DNA of 64,000 nucleotides, taken from RYN-230 sp963704995 (GTDB taxonomy: Bacteria; Actinomycetota; Actinomycetes; Streptosporangiales; Streptosporangiaceae). The position numbers and the translations under genes are program-made. Every line of letters starts with the position of its first letter. Positions within the stretch are counted from its first letter, which is position 1. Where the stretch lies: contig CAVPIM010000018.1 of NCBI GenBank assembly GCA_963704995.1, positions 251,414 to 315,413 on the forward strand. Reading direction: 5' to 3'. Below are positions 1 to 8,249 of the stretch, one piece after another. The notes below the pieces were generated by a model. The model was not told the origin of the DNA and ran no database searches. It saw nothing but the letters and a program-made list of their open reading frames with translations.

Positions 1-1
1 C

Positions 2-1999
2 GGCCTGACCCCGCGGGCTACGGCGAGCCGCCGGCCTGACCCGGCGGGCTACGGTCAGCCTCGCCAGCCCCGCCGGCCTGACCCCGCGGGCTACGGCCAG
101 CCTCGCCGGCCTGACCCGGCGGGCAACGGCGAGCGCCGCCGCCCTGACCCGGCGGGCTACGGCCAGCCCGGCCAGCCTGATCCCGCGGGCTATGGCCAGC
201 CCCGCCAGCCTGACCCGGCCGGCTACGACCAGCCCCGCCGACCCGGCCCGGACAGGGACGGGCGGCCGCGCCGGTCCGGCCCCGCCCGGCAGCCGCCGCC
301 TCGTGCTCCGGGACGCTGGGTACCGCGCCCCGATCCGGATGAAAACCTCACGAGCATCGCGGCGATCGTTGCCAGGAACATGGACACCGCGGAGCTGGAA
401 CCCGTGCGTGTCCCGCTGCTGCGGCAATCCGAAACTCCGGCCGGGCCAGCGGATGCCAACGCGCGTCATCGCCGGGGGGCCGGACACTTTCAGGCGCTGG
501 CCCGTGGCGGGGCGCTCAACCTTCTCGGGGTGGTAGTCAGCGGGTCCATGCAGCTGGTGCTGACCGTCGTGGTGGCCCGCGGCGTTGGAGCGTCAGGCAC
601 CGGGGCGTTCTTCGAAGCAGTCGCGCTGTTCACCATCCTGTCCAACGTTGGTGAACTCGGTGCCGACACCGGCCTCGTCAAGATCCTTCCTCGCTACCGG
701 GCACTCAACCGCAACCAGGATCTGGGAACAGTCGTTCAGATCGCCCTGTGGCCGGTCATCCTCTTCGGCATCGGCATGGGGGCGGCGACATGGCTGCTCG
801 CTCCGGAGCTCACGTCGCTCCTGTCTCATGCCCAGCACGGCGCCCAGGTCGAGTCTTACCTGCGGACTTTTGCGCCGTTCATACCGCTCGGGGCCATTAC
901 CACCGTCGTGCTGGCCGGGACCCGGGGCATGGGAACCATGGCGCCTTTCGTCATGGTCCAGAACGTGTTCCTACCCGCGATCCGGCCGGTTCTGATCGCC
1001 GCGGCCCTGTACCTCGGGCTCGGCACGCTGGCGGTAGCCCTCGGCTGGGCGGCCCCGGTGGGCGCCGCTTTCCTGCTCGGTATGTTGTTCCTGCTCAGGC
1101 TGGTCATCCGGGCCCGCAAGGCTGACCCGGGCCTCAGCCCCGGCAATACGCGGGACATCACCCGGGAATTCTGGAGCTTTGCTGGGCCGCGCGCGCTCGC
1201 CGCCGTCTTCGGCATCACGATCACCTGGCTCGACGTCCTGCTGGTTGGCGCCTTTATGCATTCCACCCAGCAGGCAGGCATCTACGCGGCGGCGAGCCGG
1301 CTCTCGGTGCTCGGTGCCAGCATGCTCAGCGCGGTGGGGATGGCTATCGCACCGCAGGTGAGCGAGCTGGCCACGCTGGGAAAGATGCGTGAGGCTGAGA
1401 AGCTGTTCCAGGTCGGGACATGGTGGCTGATGGCGCTCACCTGGCCGGTGTACATCACACTCGCGATCTTCGCACCGTTCCTGCTCGAGGTGTACGGTCA
1501 CCGATTCGCAGCCGGGACCGCGGCGCTGATGATCCTCTGCCTGGCCCAGCTGTTCAACCTGGGAACCGGGAACGTGACCATCGTGCTCTTGATGGTGGGT
1601 AAGAGCTCATGGAACATGTACAACGCCGCCGGATCGCTGGCCGTTAATATCGGCCTCAACATCGTTCTCATCCCCCGGCTCGGCATCACCGGGGCAGCGA
1701 TCGCCTGGGCTGCTTCCATCGTCTGCAACAACCTGGCCGCGCTACTGCAAGTCAACTACCTGCTCAGGATCCGTCCCTTCGGGCGAGGGTACTGGGTGGT
1801 AGTCGCAGCATCCGTGTTCTTCTTCGGCGTGGGCGGGGTGATAGTTCGCCAGATCGTCGGGCTCAACCTGGCTGGATTTGCCCTCTTCATGCTCCTCTCG
1901 CTGCCCGTTTACGCGCTGGTGCTGTGGCGGCTGCGGGGGATGCTAGGACTTTCTTCCTTGCGCCAGAGCGCCGTCAAGCGCAAGCGATTGTCTCAGTAG
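2..1999 (+). CDS. Wzx/MurJ-like polysaccharide flippase with N-terminal repeat extension (5' partial)
   Basis: A polytopic membrane protein of the polysaccharide export/flippase (MOP) superfamily, expected to flip lipid-linked glycan units across the membrane. The core from the ATG at 380 (539 residues) starts with a soluble segment of about 45 residues. About a dozen hydrophobic segments follow, with the family-like stretch 'GASGTGAFFEAVALF' near residue 75 and a basic C-terminus (KRKRLSQ). The same frame is open from base 2 and encodes the Pro/Gly/Tyr repeats plus an Arg-rich linker, so the true N-terminus probably lies outside the window; use of ATG 380 cannot be excluded. The 3' end overlaps the convergent phosphotransferase gene by 57 bp. 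Gene context is exopolysaccharide synthesis. Substrate is not predictable. Confidence 0.85.
   Translation, partial: GLTPRATASRRPDPAGYGQPRQPRRPDPAGYGQPRRPDPAGNGERRRPDPAGYGQPGQPDPAGYGQPRQPDPAGYDQPRRPGPDRDGRPRRSGPARQPPPRAPGRWVPRPDPDENLTSIAAIVARNMDTAELEPVRVPLLRQSETPAGPADANARHRRGAGHFQALARGGALNLLGVVVSGSMQLVLTVVVARGVGASGTGAFFEAVALFTILSNVGELGADTGLVKILPRYRALNRNQDLGTVVQIALWPVILFGIGMGAATWLLAPELTSLLSHAQHGAQVESYLRTFAPFIPLGAITTVVLAGTRGMGTMAPFVMVQNVFLPAIRPVLIAAALYLGLGTLAVALGWAAPVGAAFLLGMLFLLRLVIRARKADPGLSPGNTRDITREFWSFAGPRALAAVFGITITWLDVLLVGAFMHSTQQAGIYAAASRLSVLGASMLSAVGMAIAPQVSELATLGKMREAEKLFQVGTWWLMALTWPVYITLAIFAPFLLEVYGHRFAAGTAALMILCLAQLFNLGTGNVTIVLLMVGKSSWNMYNAAGSLAVNIGLNIVLIPRLGITGAAIAWAASIVCNNLAALLQVNYLLRIRPFGRGYWVVVAASVFFFGVGGVIVRQIVGLNLAGFALFMLLSLPVYALVLWRLRGMLGLSSLRQSAVKRKRLSQ
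4..241 (+). repeat. Tandem 33-bp coding repeat (PDPAGYGQPRQ units)
   Basis: Seven consecutive units, each starting CCTGAYCC, begin at 4, 35, 77, 110, 143, 176 and 209. Lengths are 31, 42, 33, 33, 33, 33 and 33 bp. From unit 2 on they translate in one frame as PDPAGYGQPRQ-like undecapeptides (unit 4 has N for Y), and that frame runs into the flippase coding sequence without a stop. Unit 1 is two bases short and therefore out of frame. The array probably starts left of the window. Confidence 0.9.
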
Positions 2000-3232
2000 G
2001 CTGCTGAGGGCCCGGTAGACACGGTCAGGCACCGGCGCGCCAGCCGCCACGCCTTCGAGTTGCCGGAGCGCGACCTCAAGCAGCACGAGCCGGAGCGTCA
2101 GGGCTCCGGCCTCTGGTGAAGCGCCCGAAGCGGCCATGGTCTCGGCCAGCGCACGCTGACTCCGCCAGAGCGCTTGCTCCGCCGGCAGGCCCCGGATCCA
2201 GAGATCGACCTGGAAACGGAAGAACACACTGTCGAAGCCGACCGGGCCACGGATCCGGGATCGTTCCCAGTCCCACACGGCGAGGCAGTGCCCGAGACTG
2301 GCCATATTCCACGGCGCCCAGTCGCCGTGCATCAGGCCAAAGTCGAGTTCGGTGGTGGCGGACCCGGACTCTAGGGCGTCCATCGCGGCCGCGAGGTCCG
2401 CCGAGATACTCGCGTCCACAGCCGCGTGGTTGACCAGGCGTTTCGCCCGCGTGAGGAGATCGGACCAGAAGTCGGATGCTCCCAGGGCCACTCGGTCGAC
2501 ACCGAGCGCCCGGCCCGCCTGGCGTGTCGCCGACGCAGGCAAGCTGGTGCGGCGGCGGCGGTACCACGGGCTGCCCCCGACGTCCGACACGGCTAGGACG
2601 TCGCGCCCGTACCACTCTCCATGGTGCAGCACTCGCGGGACGCGCAGTGCCGCCACGTCCGGCACGCGCCCGGCCCCGGCCGCGTCGTCCGGCGGCCCGG
2701 CCAGCCCGGTCAAGGCCAGGAGGATGGCAGCCTCATGCCGGACCAGTGAGCGTGTGACCTCATTCCAGCCAACCTTGATGTGCCCCAGGGGTTGGCCCGT
2801 CTTGGTGGACACGTGCAGGATGGGCTTGATCTGCGGGCGCAGCTGCCCTACCGAGATGGCCACCGCCAGGTCAGGCCGCCCGAATACCTCGGTTATGAGG
2901 TCCGTCCAGGGGAGAGACCCAGTCCGCAGGCCCACCGCCGAATCCGGTACCGGAGGCGAGAAGATCACCCCGGCCAGACCCGTGCGGCACGCCCATGCCC
3001 ACAGTTCCCTGGCTACCCGCACCTTCAGCGGGGCGGCATCGCTGTGCTTGTGCAGCGCCGCCCAGCCTGCCCCACGCTCGCCCAGCGAAAGCACCATCTG
3101 AGGGCGCGACCGCGAGGGCATCAGGACGTAGCGGTGCTGTCCATCACCCGAATGGTCAGCTGACACCGCGCCGAGCGCCTGGCCTAGCCATGCGATGCCT
3201 GGCTGGGATGGCTGGCCCTGGCCGTCCGGCAT
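1943..3232 (-). CDS. Aminoglycoside phosphotransferase (APH)-fold kinase-like protein
   Basis: 429 residues with the APH/choline-kinase signature in the C-terminal half: the catalytic-loop motif 'LMHGDWAPWN' (Asp as catalytic base, Asn for Mg) and the metal-binding 'VWDWERS'. The N-terminal half has a possible nucleotide-binding lobe (KPILHVSTKTGQ..HIKVGWNE) but no textbook glycine-rich loop. Members of this fold phosphorylate small molecules or sugars; here the neighbours (flippase, nucleotidyltransferase-kinase, sugar transferase) suggest a carbohydrate or lipid-linked substrate rather than antibiotic resistance, which is inference. The start is ATG 3232 behind a GGGG-rich site. It lies 43 bp downstream of the next minus-strand gene, so the two are probably cotranscribed. 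Confidence 0.75.
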   Translation of the reverse strand: MPDGQGQPSQPGIAWLGQALGAVSADHSGDGQHRYVLMPSRSRPQMVLSLGERGAGWAALHKHSDAAPLKVRVARELWAWACRTGLAGVIFSPPVPDSAVGLRTGSLPWTDLITEVFGRPDLAVAISVGQLRPQIKPILHVSTKTGQPLGHIKVGWNEVTRSLVRHEAAILLALTGLAGPPDDAAGAGRVPDVAALRVPRVLHHGEWYGRDVLAVSDVGGSPWYRRRRTSLPASATRQAGRALGVDRVALGASDFWSDLLTRAKRLVNHAAVDASISADLAAAMDALESGSATTELDFGLMHGDWAPWNMASLGHCLAVWDWERSRIRGPVGFDSVFFRFQVDLWIRGLPAEQALWRSQRALAETMAASGASPEAGALTLRLVLLEVALRQLEGVAAGAPVPDRVYRALSSLLRQSLALDGALAQGRKS

Positions 3233-3275
3233 CTCTACCCCCGGCCCAGTGACGCGGTGTGCCTGAGGATGACGG

Positions 3276-4631
3276 TCACCGCTTCATCTGCTCCCAGACT
3301 TCGGTGGCGATGTATTCAGACAGCTCGGCCATGGGACGGGTGCCGTCCAGGCGGGTGACCCCGAGGCGCTCGGCCTCCTCATGGAGCAGGCTCTCCTGTT
3401 CCTTCAGCTGGCTGAGGTTGTACTGCTCCTGTTTACGGGCGAGAGCTACTTCTCCGGGGACTTCAAGCAGCCAGGCGGCGATGGGTGTCGGGCACACGAT
3501 GCGGATCAGCGCCCGCTGCAAGCCGAACTCCAGCTCAGGGCCATAGAAGAACCGCAACTGCGCGGTGGTGTCCAGAGCGAAGCGGTCGAACACGATGAGC
3601 CGCCCGGATCCACCGTGCCGCAGGGCAACCATCCGGTAATGGCTTGCGCTGACCAGGCATACGAGGGTGGCCCAGGCGTGCGTCACCAGACGGTTCTGCC
3701 GTCCTCCCAGCATGGCCGGATTGGTGCCCGCCACCAGGGACCGGCCCGGCTGCTTGGAGCGGTCTAGCTGCTGCGCGTCCCAGCCGCGCATGGCCGCGTA
3801 GCCCCGCTTGACGACCCGGCGGATGGTACGGACCGACGCATTGTGCCCGAGTGGCTTCCAGTGGGCGATGACCGCCACATCCAGTTGTTCCAGCGTGGAC
3901 AGCAACGCCTGGACCTGTGAACTCTTACCCGAACCATCCAGCCCGGAGAACCCGACCACCAGGGGACGTACCGGCGTGGCCGCGGACAGCCTGTGAGTGG
4001 CCTTAGACACCGTCCCAGCGAATCCGGCGGACCTGGTTACTTCCAGCACTGCTTTGGCCCGCTCCGCGCGGGTGGGCCAGGCGCCACCTTCGTAGAGCCT
4101 GCGCAGCGGGGGCAGAGCCGCCTCTACGCCCCAGGCCCGGGCCAGCTGCCCGGCCCGCTGCCAGGCCTGCGGGTCCTGTCCAACTGCGGCCCGGAGCTTC
4201 TCGAGCCGACGCGCGGACAAGGTGCCCGCGGCCAGGCGCCGGGCCAGGATGAGGATGACGTGGTGAGCCGCCGGGCGGGCGAGATGCGCGAAGCCCTCGA
4301 TCGGCACCGCTTCCGCCACCAGGGCATCCTGCTCTGAGCGGGGAAGCTGCCAGCGCTGCATGGGATTCAGGTTGACGGCCAGGGCGGAGGATCCCTCGAT
4401 CCTGACCCACTGCTGACTCGCCAGCCGGCGGGGAGCAACCTTCCGCCCTCGGGCCAGGAACCCCTGCGCGGCCAGTATCTCCGGTAGCCGCCGCGCCTGC
4501 TCGTCGCTGACCAGCAGGTCCAGGTCCCGGCCCAGGGGCGGGAGAGCCCCGGTGACAATCACCGTGCCACTGAGCGCCTCATCGATGGCCGACACGACGG
4601 AGCCGGCGTTCAGCAATCCTTCTGAAAGCAC
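3276..4631 (-). CDS. Nucleotidyltransferase-like / thymidylate kinase-like fusion
   Basis: 451 residues with two regions. Residues 20-60 contain 'LGRDLDLLVSD', the acidic pair typical of minimal nucleotidyltransferase folds. From about residue 222 comes a P-loop kinase domain with Walker A 'GLDGSGKSSQ' and a downstream 'FDRFALDT' that matches the DR(Y/F) motif of thymidylate kinases. Such TMPK-like kinases occur in glycan clusters, where they probably do not act on dTMP. The substrate is unknown. The gene starts with GTG at 4631 and is separated by about 200 bp from the GH26-like gene upstream, so it may have its own promoter. Confidence 0.7.
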   Translation of the reverse strand: MLSEGLLNAGSVVSAIDEALSGTVIVTGALPPLGRDLDLLVSDEQARRLPEILAAQGFLARGRKVAPRRLASQQWVRIEGSSALAVNLNPMQRWQLPRSEQDALVAEAVPIEGFAHLARPAAHHVILILARRLAAGTLSARRLEKLRAAVGQDPQAWQRAGQLARAWGVEAALPPLRRLYEGGAWPTRAERAKAVLEVTRSAGFAGTVSKATHRLSAATPVRPLVVGFSGLDGSGKSSQVQALLSTLEQLDVAVIAHWKPLGHNASVRTIRRVVKRGYAAMRGWDAQQLDRSKQPGRSLVAGTNPAMLGGRQNRLVTHAWATLVCLVSASHYRMVALRHGGSGRLIVFDRFALDTTAQLRFFYGPELEFGLQRALIRIVCPTPIAAWLLEVPGEVALARKQEQYNLSQLKEQESLLHEEAERLGVTRLDGTRPMAELSEYIATEVWEQMKR

Positions 4632-4835
4632 GTAGTCCTCACTACCTCGGCAGAATGAATATGCCCGGCAAGATGTGAAACACCCGGGTAAGACGTGAGA
4701 AGCTATCCTAGCGGCAATTTAAGCCCGCCGAAGGGCTTTGCGCACAGTAGCCGGGGCCGGGCCCGCCCAGGCCGCAGGCCAGATTGCGCGCTGCAAGTAC
4801 CGCAACACGTAGTGTGCTATTGAACTGCCTAATCA

Positions 4836-5825
4836 TCAGGGCTGACCCGCCGGGTTGAAATAGGGAAAGTGGGCGATACGGCGGAACGCTTCCAGTGCGG
4901 GAGAGCCGGGGCCCAGAGAATAGCTCCTCTTGGCATTCGCATCGAAGTACACAAGTGCCTTGACTTGCGGGTTGTCGCGTACCGTGCGAGCTGCGTTCAG
5001 CAGCCATTGGGCCCGCTGCTGAGCCCCGTAGGTATTCGGCGCGCCATACTCGCCAATCATGACTGGCTTGCGGTGGTGTGACGCCCAGGACAGGAACGGC
5101 GCGACGACATTCGCGAACGAGCGGTATGACCCGTACCCTGGGTAAGCGTCGGCGCAGACCCAGTCAACTTCGTTATTGCCTGGGTAGTATGCAGGCGCCT
5201 TGCCGGTAGCGAACCCGTCGGCTGTCGGGCACCATACCCAGCCTACGTTGGTTACGTGTTCCTGGGCGAAGATGGACCTGATGTGATCCCAGGCGGCAAT
5301 GTAGTCCGCCGGGGAGTGGATCTGCGCCTGCAGTCCGGGACGGTCCATTTCCCAGCGCCATTCGAGGAAGATCTGCTTGCCCAGGGCTTTGATGGCGCGC
5401 GCCCGCTGCCGGATCATGCTGTCGTATCTGCCTGCGGCTATCTGCCGGGTGTCGGTGCCGGACCAGGACAGCAGCAGGGTGCTCCCCTGGCGCAGGAAGG
5501 CCAGGTCACTGGGGCCCGGGAAGGGGTCCTGCCACAGGTGGTAGACGTGCACGATGGCGAGCCGCCGTCCGATGTTCTGCTGCAGGCGGGTAACCGCCGC
5601 GATGTCGGCGCTGTCCGTGTAGGTGGCGCCCTTCACCCGGGCGCCGAAGAAGGCACCATGTGCGGGCGGCATTGGCCCCTGGGTTGGGTTATCCGCGCTG
5701 GCCGGTCGTCGTGCGGCATCAGGTTGCTGCCCGCTGGCGGCCACCGTCACCAGGCCGCCCACTGCCGCCAGGGCGAGAACGATGACAGCGGCCAGGACAG
5801 CTATGCGCCCGCGCTGGATTGCCAT
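4836..5825 (-). CDS. Secreted GH26-like glycoside hydrolase
   Basis: About 329 residues from ATG 5825, chosen because GGAAGGA lies 11 bases upstream; an in-frame GTG at 5849 would add eight residues. An N-terminal hydrophobic segment (IAVLAAVIVLALAAVGGLV) acts as signal peptide or anchor. The catalytic domain looks like the beta-mannanase clan: 'LEWRWEMDRPG' carries the probable acid/base Glu and 'MIGEYGAPN' the probable nucleophile Glu. 'VGWVWCP' and 'VDWVCADAYPGYG' match the TIM-barrel strands of this family. It likely trims or remodels the polysaccharide made by this cluster. It sits 69 bp after a second GH26-like gene, suggesting an operon. Confidence 0.75.
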   Translation of the reverse strand: MAIQRGRIAVLAAVIVLALAAVGGLVTVAASGQQPDAARRPASADNPTQGPMPPAHGAFFGARVKGATYTDSADIAAVTRLQQNIGRRLAIVHVYHLWQDPFPGPSDLAFLRQGSTLLLSWSGTDTRQIAAGRYDSMIRQRARAIKALGKQIFLEWRWEMDRPGLQAQIHSPADYIAAWDHIRSIFAQEHVTNVGWVWCPTADGFATGKAPAYYPGNNEVDWVCADAYPGYGSYRSFANVVAPFLSWASHHRKPVMIGEYGAPNTYGAQQRAQWLLNAARTVRDNPQVKALVYFDANAKRSYSLGPGSPALEAFRRIAHFPYFNPAGQP

Positions 5826-5894
5826 GCTGACAGAGATCCTTCCGATCACGCAGCCGTCTTTGAGTGCCCCCTGGCACGGGGAAGGATAAGCCAG

Positions 5895-7307
5895 CTACGG
5901 GATATTCATGGGATTGCGGAAGAGCGGATCGTTCGCGAGAGTCCGGAATGCGGCCAGGGATTGCGGCGAGGTGTCTATCCACCACGGCCACTGGACAGTC
6001 GTGTTGAAGTAAATAAAGGCCTTGATATTTGGGTGTGTATGCAGCCAGCCTTGCGCTCCCTGCAACCATGCTGCCTTACGCCCTGGGTTAGTAGGATCCT
6101 CCAGGGTTCCTGCTTCGGTTATCATCGCGGGCAGGTGCTTCTCGAGGGAATAGAAGTAAAACGAGGTAAAAATGTCGGCAAAGGACCGCCAGCGGGCCTG
6201 GTGGTGAGCCCACCTCCAATTGTAGCCGTCCGCGCCCAGGAAATTAACGTACGAACGTCCAGGATAGTACAGGTCCGCTACCCCTGCGTCGTACGTCGAG
6301 GCCGTCAGGATCAGGACCCAGAAGACATTAGTGGCCCCGATGGCGCGGAATCTGTCCACGACGTGCCGCCACGCCGCCACGAACTGCGCGGGTTTGCCAG
6401 GCACATACGTGCCGTAGAGAGGTTCGTGGTCGAAGGACAGAAGAATAGGATGACCGTAGGCCTTGGCCGCGCGGGCCGTCGCGTTAATGATACTGTCCGC
6501 CTGTCCGGCCGCGATCTGACTCCAGTCGTCGGCCGGCTGCGACAGATCCCAGTCTACGAGCGGCACTCGCCCATTGGCGCGATCCCAGGCGAAGCGCGAA
6601 TACGGAAGCGGCGTCCCGAAGTGCACGTAGATATGGTCGATCGCCACCTTCCTGCCGATCTCGGATTCCAGGTGCAGCAGCGCATCCTTGTCCGGGTCAC
6701 CGGTGACGACCGGATCGGTGGCCCGAGGTTCGGCGCGCGCGCCAAGGAGCATGCCCGTCCCGGGTCGGTAGAAGATCCCGGTGACCCACACCCGGCCGCC
6801 GGACCGGGCGACGGCCGTGGCGCCCTGGGTTACACACCGGCACAGCACGTTGGCCCACGGCGTGCGACCGTGCATCAGGTCCTGATACGCGGCCTGCACC
6901 GTGTGGCCAGAGCCCACGTTCTCCTCGACGTTTCCCCACAGCATGCTCCAGTTCATGCAGTCAACGCAGCGGTCCTGGAAGACCCGCCCCTTGCGCGCCA
7001 TGTCCTGGCTGTGCGCGAGGGCCAAGCGTGCCGCCGCCGAGGAGGAAGCAAGTGCCGGCTGGTGCTTTTCCGCCCTGGTCCGGTTGATGACGAGGAGCCC
7101 GGGGTCGGCCGGTGCGGCGGGGTGGCGCTGACTGGTTACCTCCCCGGACTGACCGGCCGCCGCGTTCTTCTTCAGCACGGCGTGGACCGCCGACGCGGCC
7201 GCCGTGACGAAGGCCAGATACACCGGCACGAGCATGAGCACGAGCAGTCGCGTCCGCCGCGAAGACGGCTTGCGCCGCTCCGCTGCTGACCCGCGCCACC
7301 CGCGCAC
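5895..7307 (-). CDS. CAP-domain / GH26-like two-domain secreted protein
   Basis: 470 residues from GTG 7307, behind GGAGG. After a basic N-terminus and one membrane segment (LLVLMLVPVYLAFVTAA) comes a CAP/SCP-like domain (about residues 68-185): 'VINRTRAEKHQPAL', 'LALAHSQDMARKG', 'WGNVEENVG' and 'VWVTGIFY', four landmarks of bacterial CAP proteins. From about 205 to the end follows a GH26-like barrel with 'LLSFDHEPLYG' (probable acid/base Glu) and 'MITEAGTLEDP' (probable nucleophile Glu). A CAP domain in front of a glycoside hydrolase could serve in wall or polysaccharide targeting; this is inference. First gene of the minus-strand GH26 pair. Confidence 0.75.
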   Translation of the reverse strand: MRGWRGSAAERRKPSSRRTRLLVLMLVPVYLAFVTAAASAVHAVLKKNAAAGQSGEVTSQRHPAAPADPGLLVINRTRAEKHQPALASSSAAARLALAHSQDMARKGRVFQDRCVDCMNWSMLWGNVEENVGSGHTVQAAYQDLMHGRTPWANVLCRCVTQGATAVARSGGRVWVTGIFYRPGTGMLLGARAEPRATDPVVTGDPDKDALLHLESEIGRKVAIDHIYVHFGTPLPYSRFAWDRANGRVPLVDWDLSQPADDWSQIAAGQADSIINATARAAKAYGHPILLSFDHEPLYGTYVPGKPAQFVAAWRHVVDRFRAIGATNVFWVLILTASTYDAGVADLYYPGRSYVNFLGADGYNWRWAHHQARWRSFADIFTSFYFYSLEKHLPAMITEAGTLEDPTNPGRKAAWLQGAQGWLHTHPNIKAFIYFNTTVQWPWWIDTSPQSLAAFRTLANDPLFRNPMNIP

Positions 7308-7378
7308 AGCACCTCCATGAAAGCCTCAAAGACCGCTTACGGGCGCATCATGCTAGCCCGCTGGGACAGGGCCTGTAG

Positions 7379-7825
7379 TCAGGCCGCGTATTTCTGAACT
7401 AGGTCACCGACGCGCGGGAGCGCGGCCTGAATGTGCTTGGCGGCACCGCCGCGGACCGTCCCGTAGGCCCTGGTCACCGTGGGCCGGTCAGAGGACGCCG
7501 CCTTGGCGTCGGTCACTGACAGCAGGGCGCCGGCCACCTCATCGCCGTTCTTGGCCAGGTAGTCGCCGAACTCGCTGCCACCAGCGATGTTGAAGTCCGC
7601 CCAGTAGGGTTCGAGCTGGCTGACGAAGTCGGGCAGCAGCTTCCCGGCCATGTGGTAAGCGTGACCGGGCATGAACGTGTTCACCGCCTTGAAGGCCAGC
7701 TTGACCGCGGCCCCGGACACGCCCGACATCTCCGAGATCTGCTGGTCGATCAGCTTGTAGCAGTCGTCGACCACCTGCGGCTTGATCTCCGGCGCGAGCA
7801 GGATCTCAGTAAGCGTGGCTGCCAT
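7379..7825 (-). CDS. DUF6918-like small soluble protein
   Basis: 148 residues from ATG 7825, chosen because GAGAGG lies nine bases upstream; a longer frame to 7918 would add an unlikely Arg-rich leader. The sequence begins MAATLTEILLAPEIKP, has a central 'GVSGAAVKLAFKAVN' helix and ends with 'YGTVRGGAAKHIQAALPRVG'. From memory this matches a widespread actinobacterial family catalogued as DUF6918. No catalytic motif or membrane segment is visible. It is oriented divergently from the sugar transferase across a 424-bp gap. Function unknown. Confidence 0.65.
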   Translation of the reverse strand: MAATLTEILLAPEIKPQVVDDCYKLIDQQISEMSGVSGAAVKLAFKAVNTFMPGHAYHMAGKLLPDFVSQLEPYWADFNIAGGSEFGDYLAKNGDEVAGALLSVTDAKAASSDRPTVTRAYGTVRGGAAKHIQAALPRVGDLVQKYAA

Positions 7826-8249
7826 GGGTGTGTTCCTCTCAGTTGCTGGGCGCTGCCCCTTGGATTCCGCACGCATACTGCGATGCGCCGTTCGTCCGGT
7901 AGACGGTGAACGCCCCATTATGGTTTACCGGCCCGCCCGGCCGTGGCAGGGTTGGCAGACGCGCGAAGATCGTCTTAGCGGTGCCGATAGCGGGCAGGCG
8001 CCCGGCTGAACATGACCGGCCGGGGAGGGCCGGCGGGGCTGGGCAGCGAGAGCAGCCGCACCCGGTCGCACCGCAGCGGGGCAGATCAGCACGTGTGCGA
8101 ACGCAGAACTAGCGGGCCCCGCAGAGCGTTCCCTGCCAGGATATTCCTTACCTAATTATGACGTAGCTGGACAACCCTGGGGCCGGGCCGGGCGTCTCTT
8201 CTATACGCCCGGAGTGATCGGCGGGGTAGCGGAAGAAGGACGGTGATCG
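7826..8249. other. Divergent intergenic region
   Basis: This 424-bp stretch separates the DUF6918-like gene from the sugar transferase gene and should carry both promoters. A local AT-rich core (about 8138-8165, ATTCCTTACCTAATTATGAC) stands out from the GC-rich surroundings, but I cannot assign -35/-10 boxes with confidence. No coding signal on either strand. Confidence 0.4.

Noticed and set aside
4..241. Left-edge repeats as a CRISPR-like or regulatory array
   Set aside because: Units are contiguous with no spacers and translate as one low-complexity peptide in frame with the flippase.
5256..7289. A 677-codon open frame on the plus strand, antisense to the GH26-like genes
   Set aside because: No recognisable domain, Arg/Gly-rich composition, and the opposite strand encodes two clear protein families with catalytic motifs. 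Long antisense frames are expected at this GC content.
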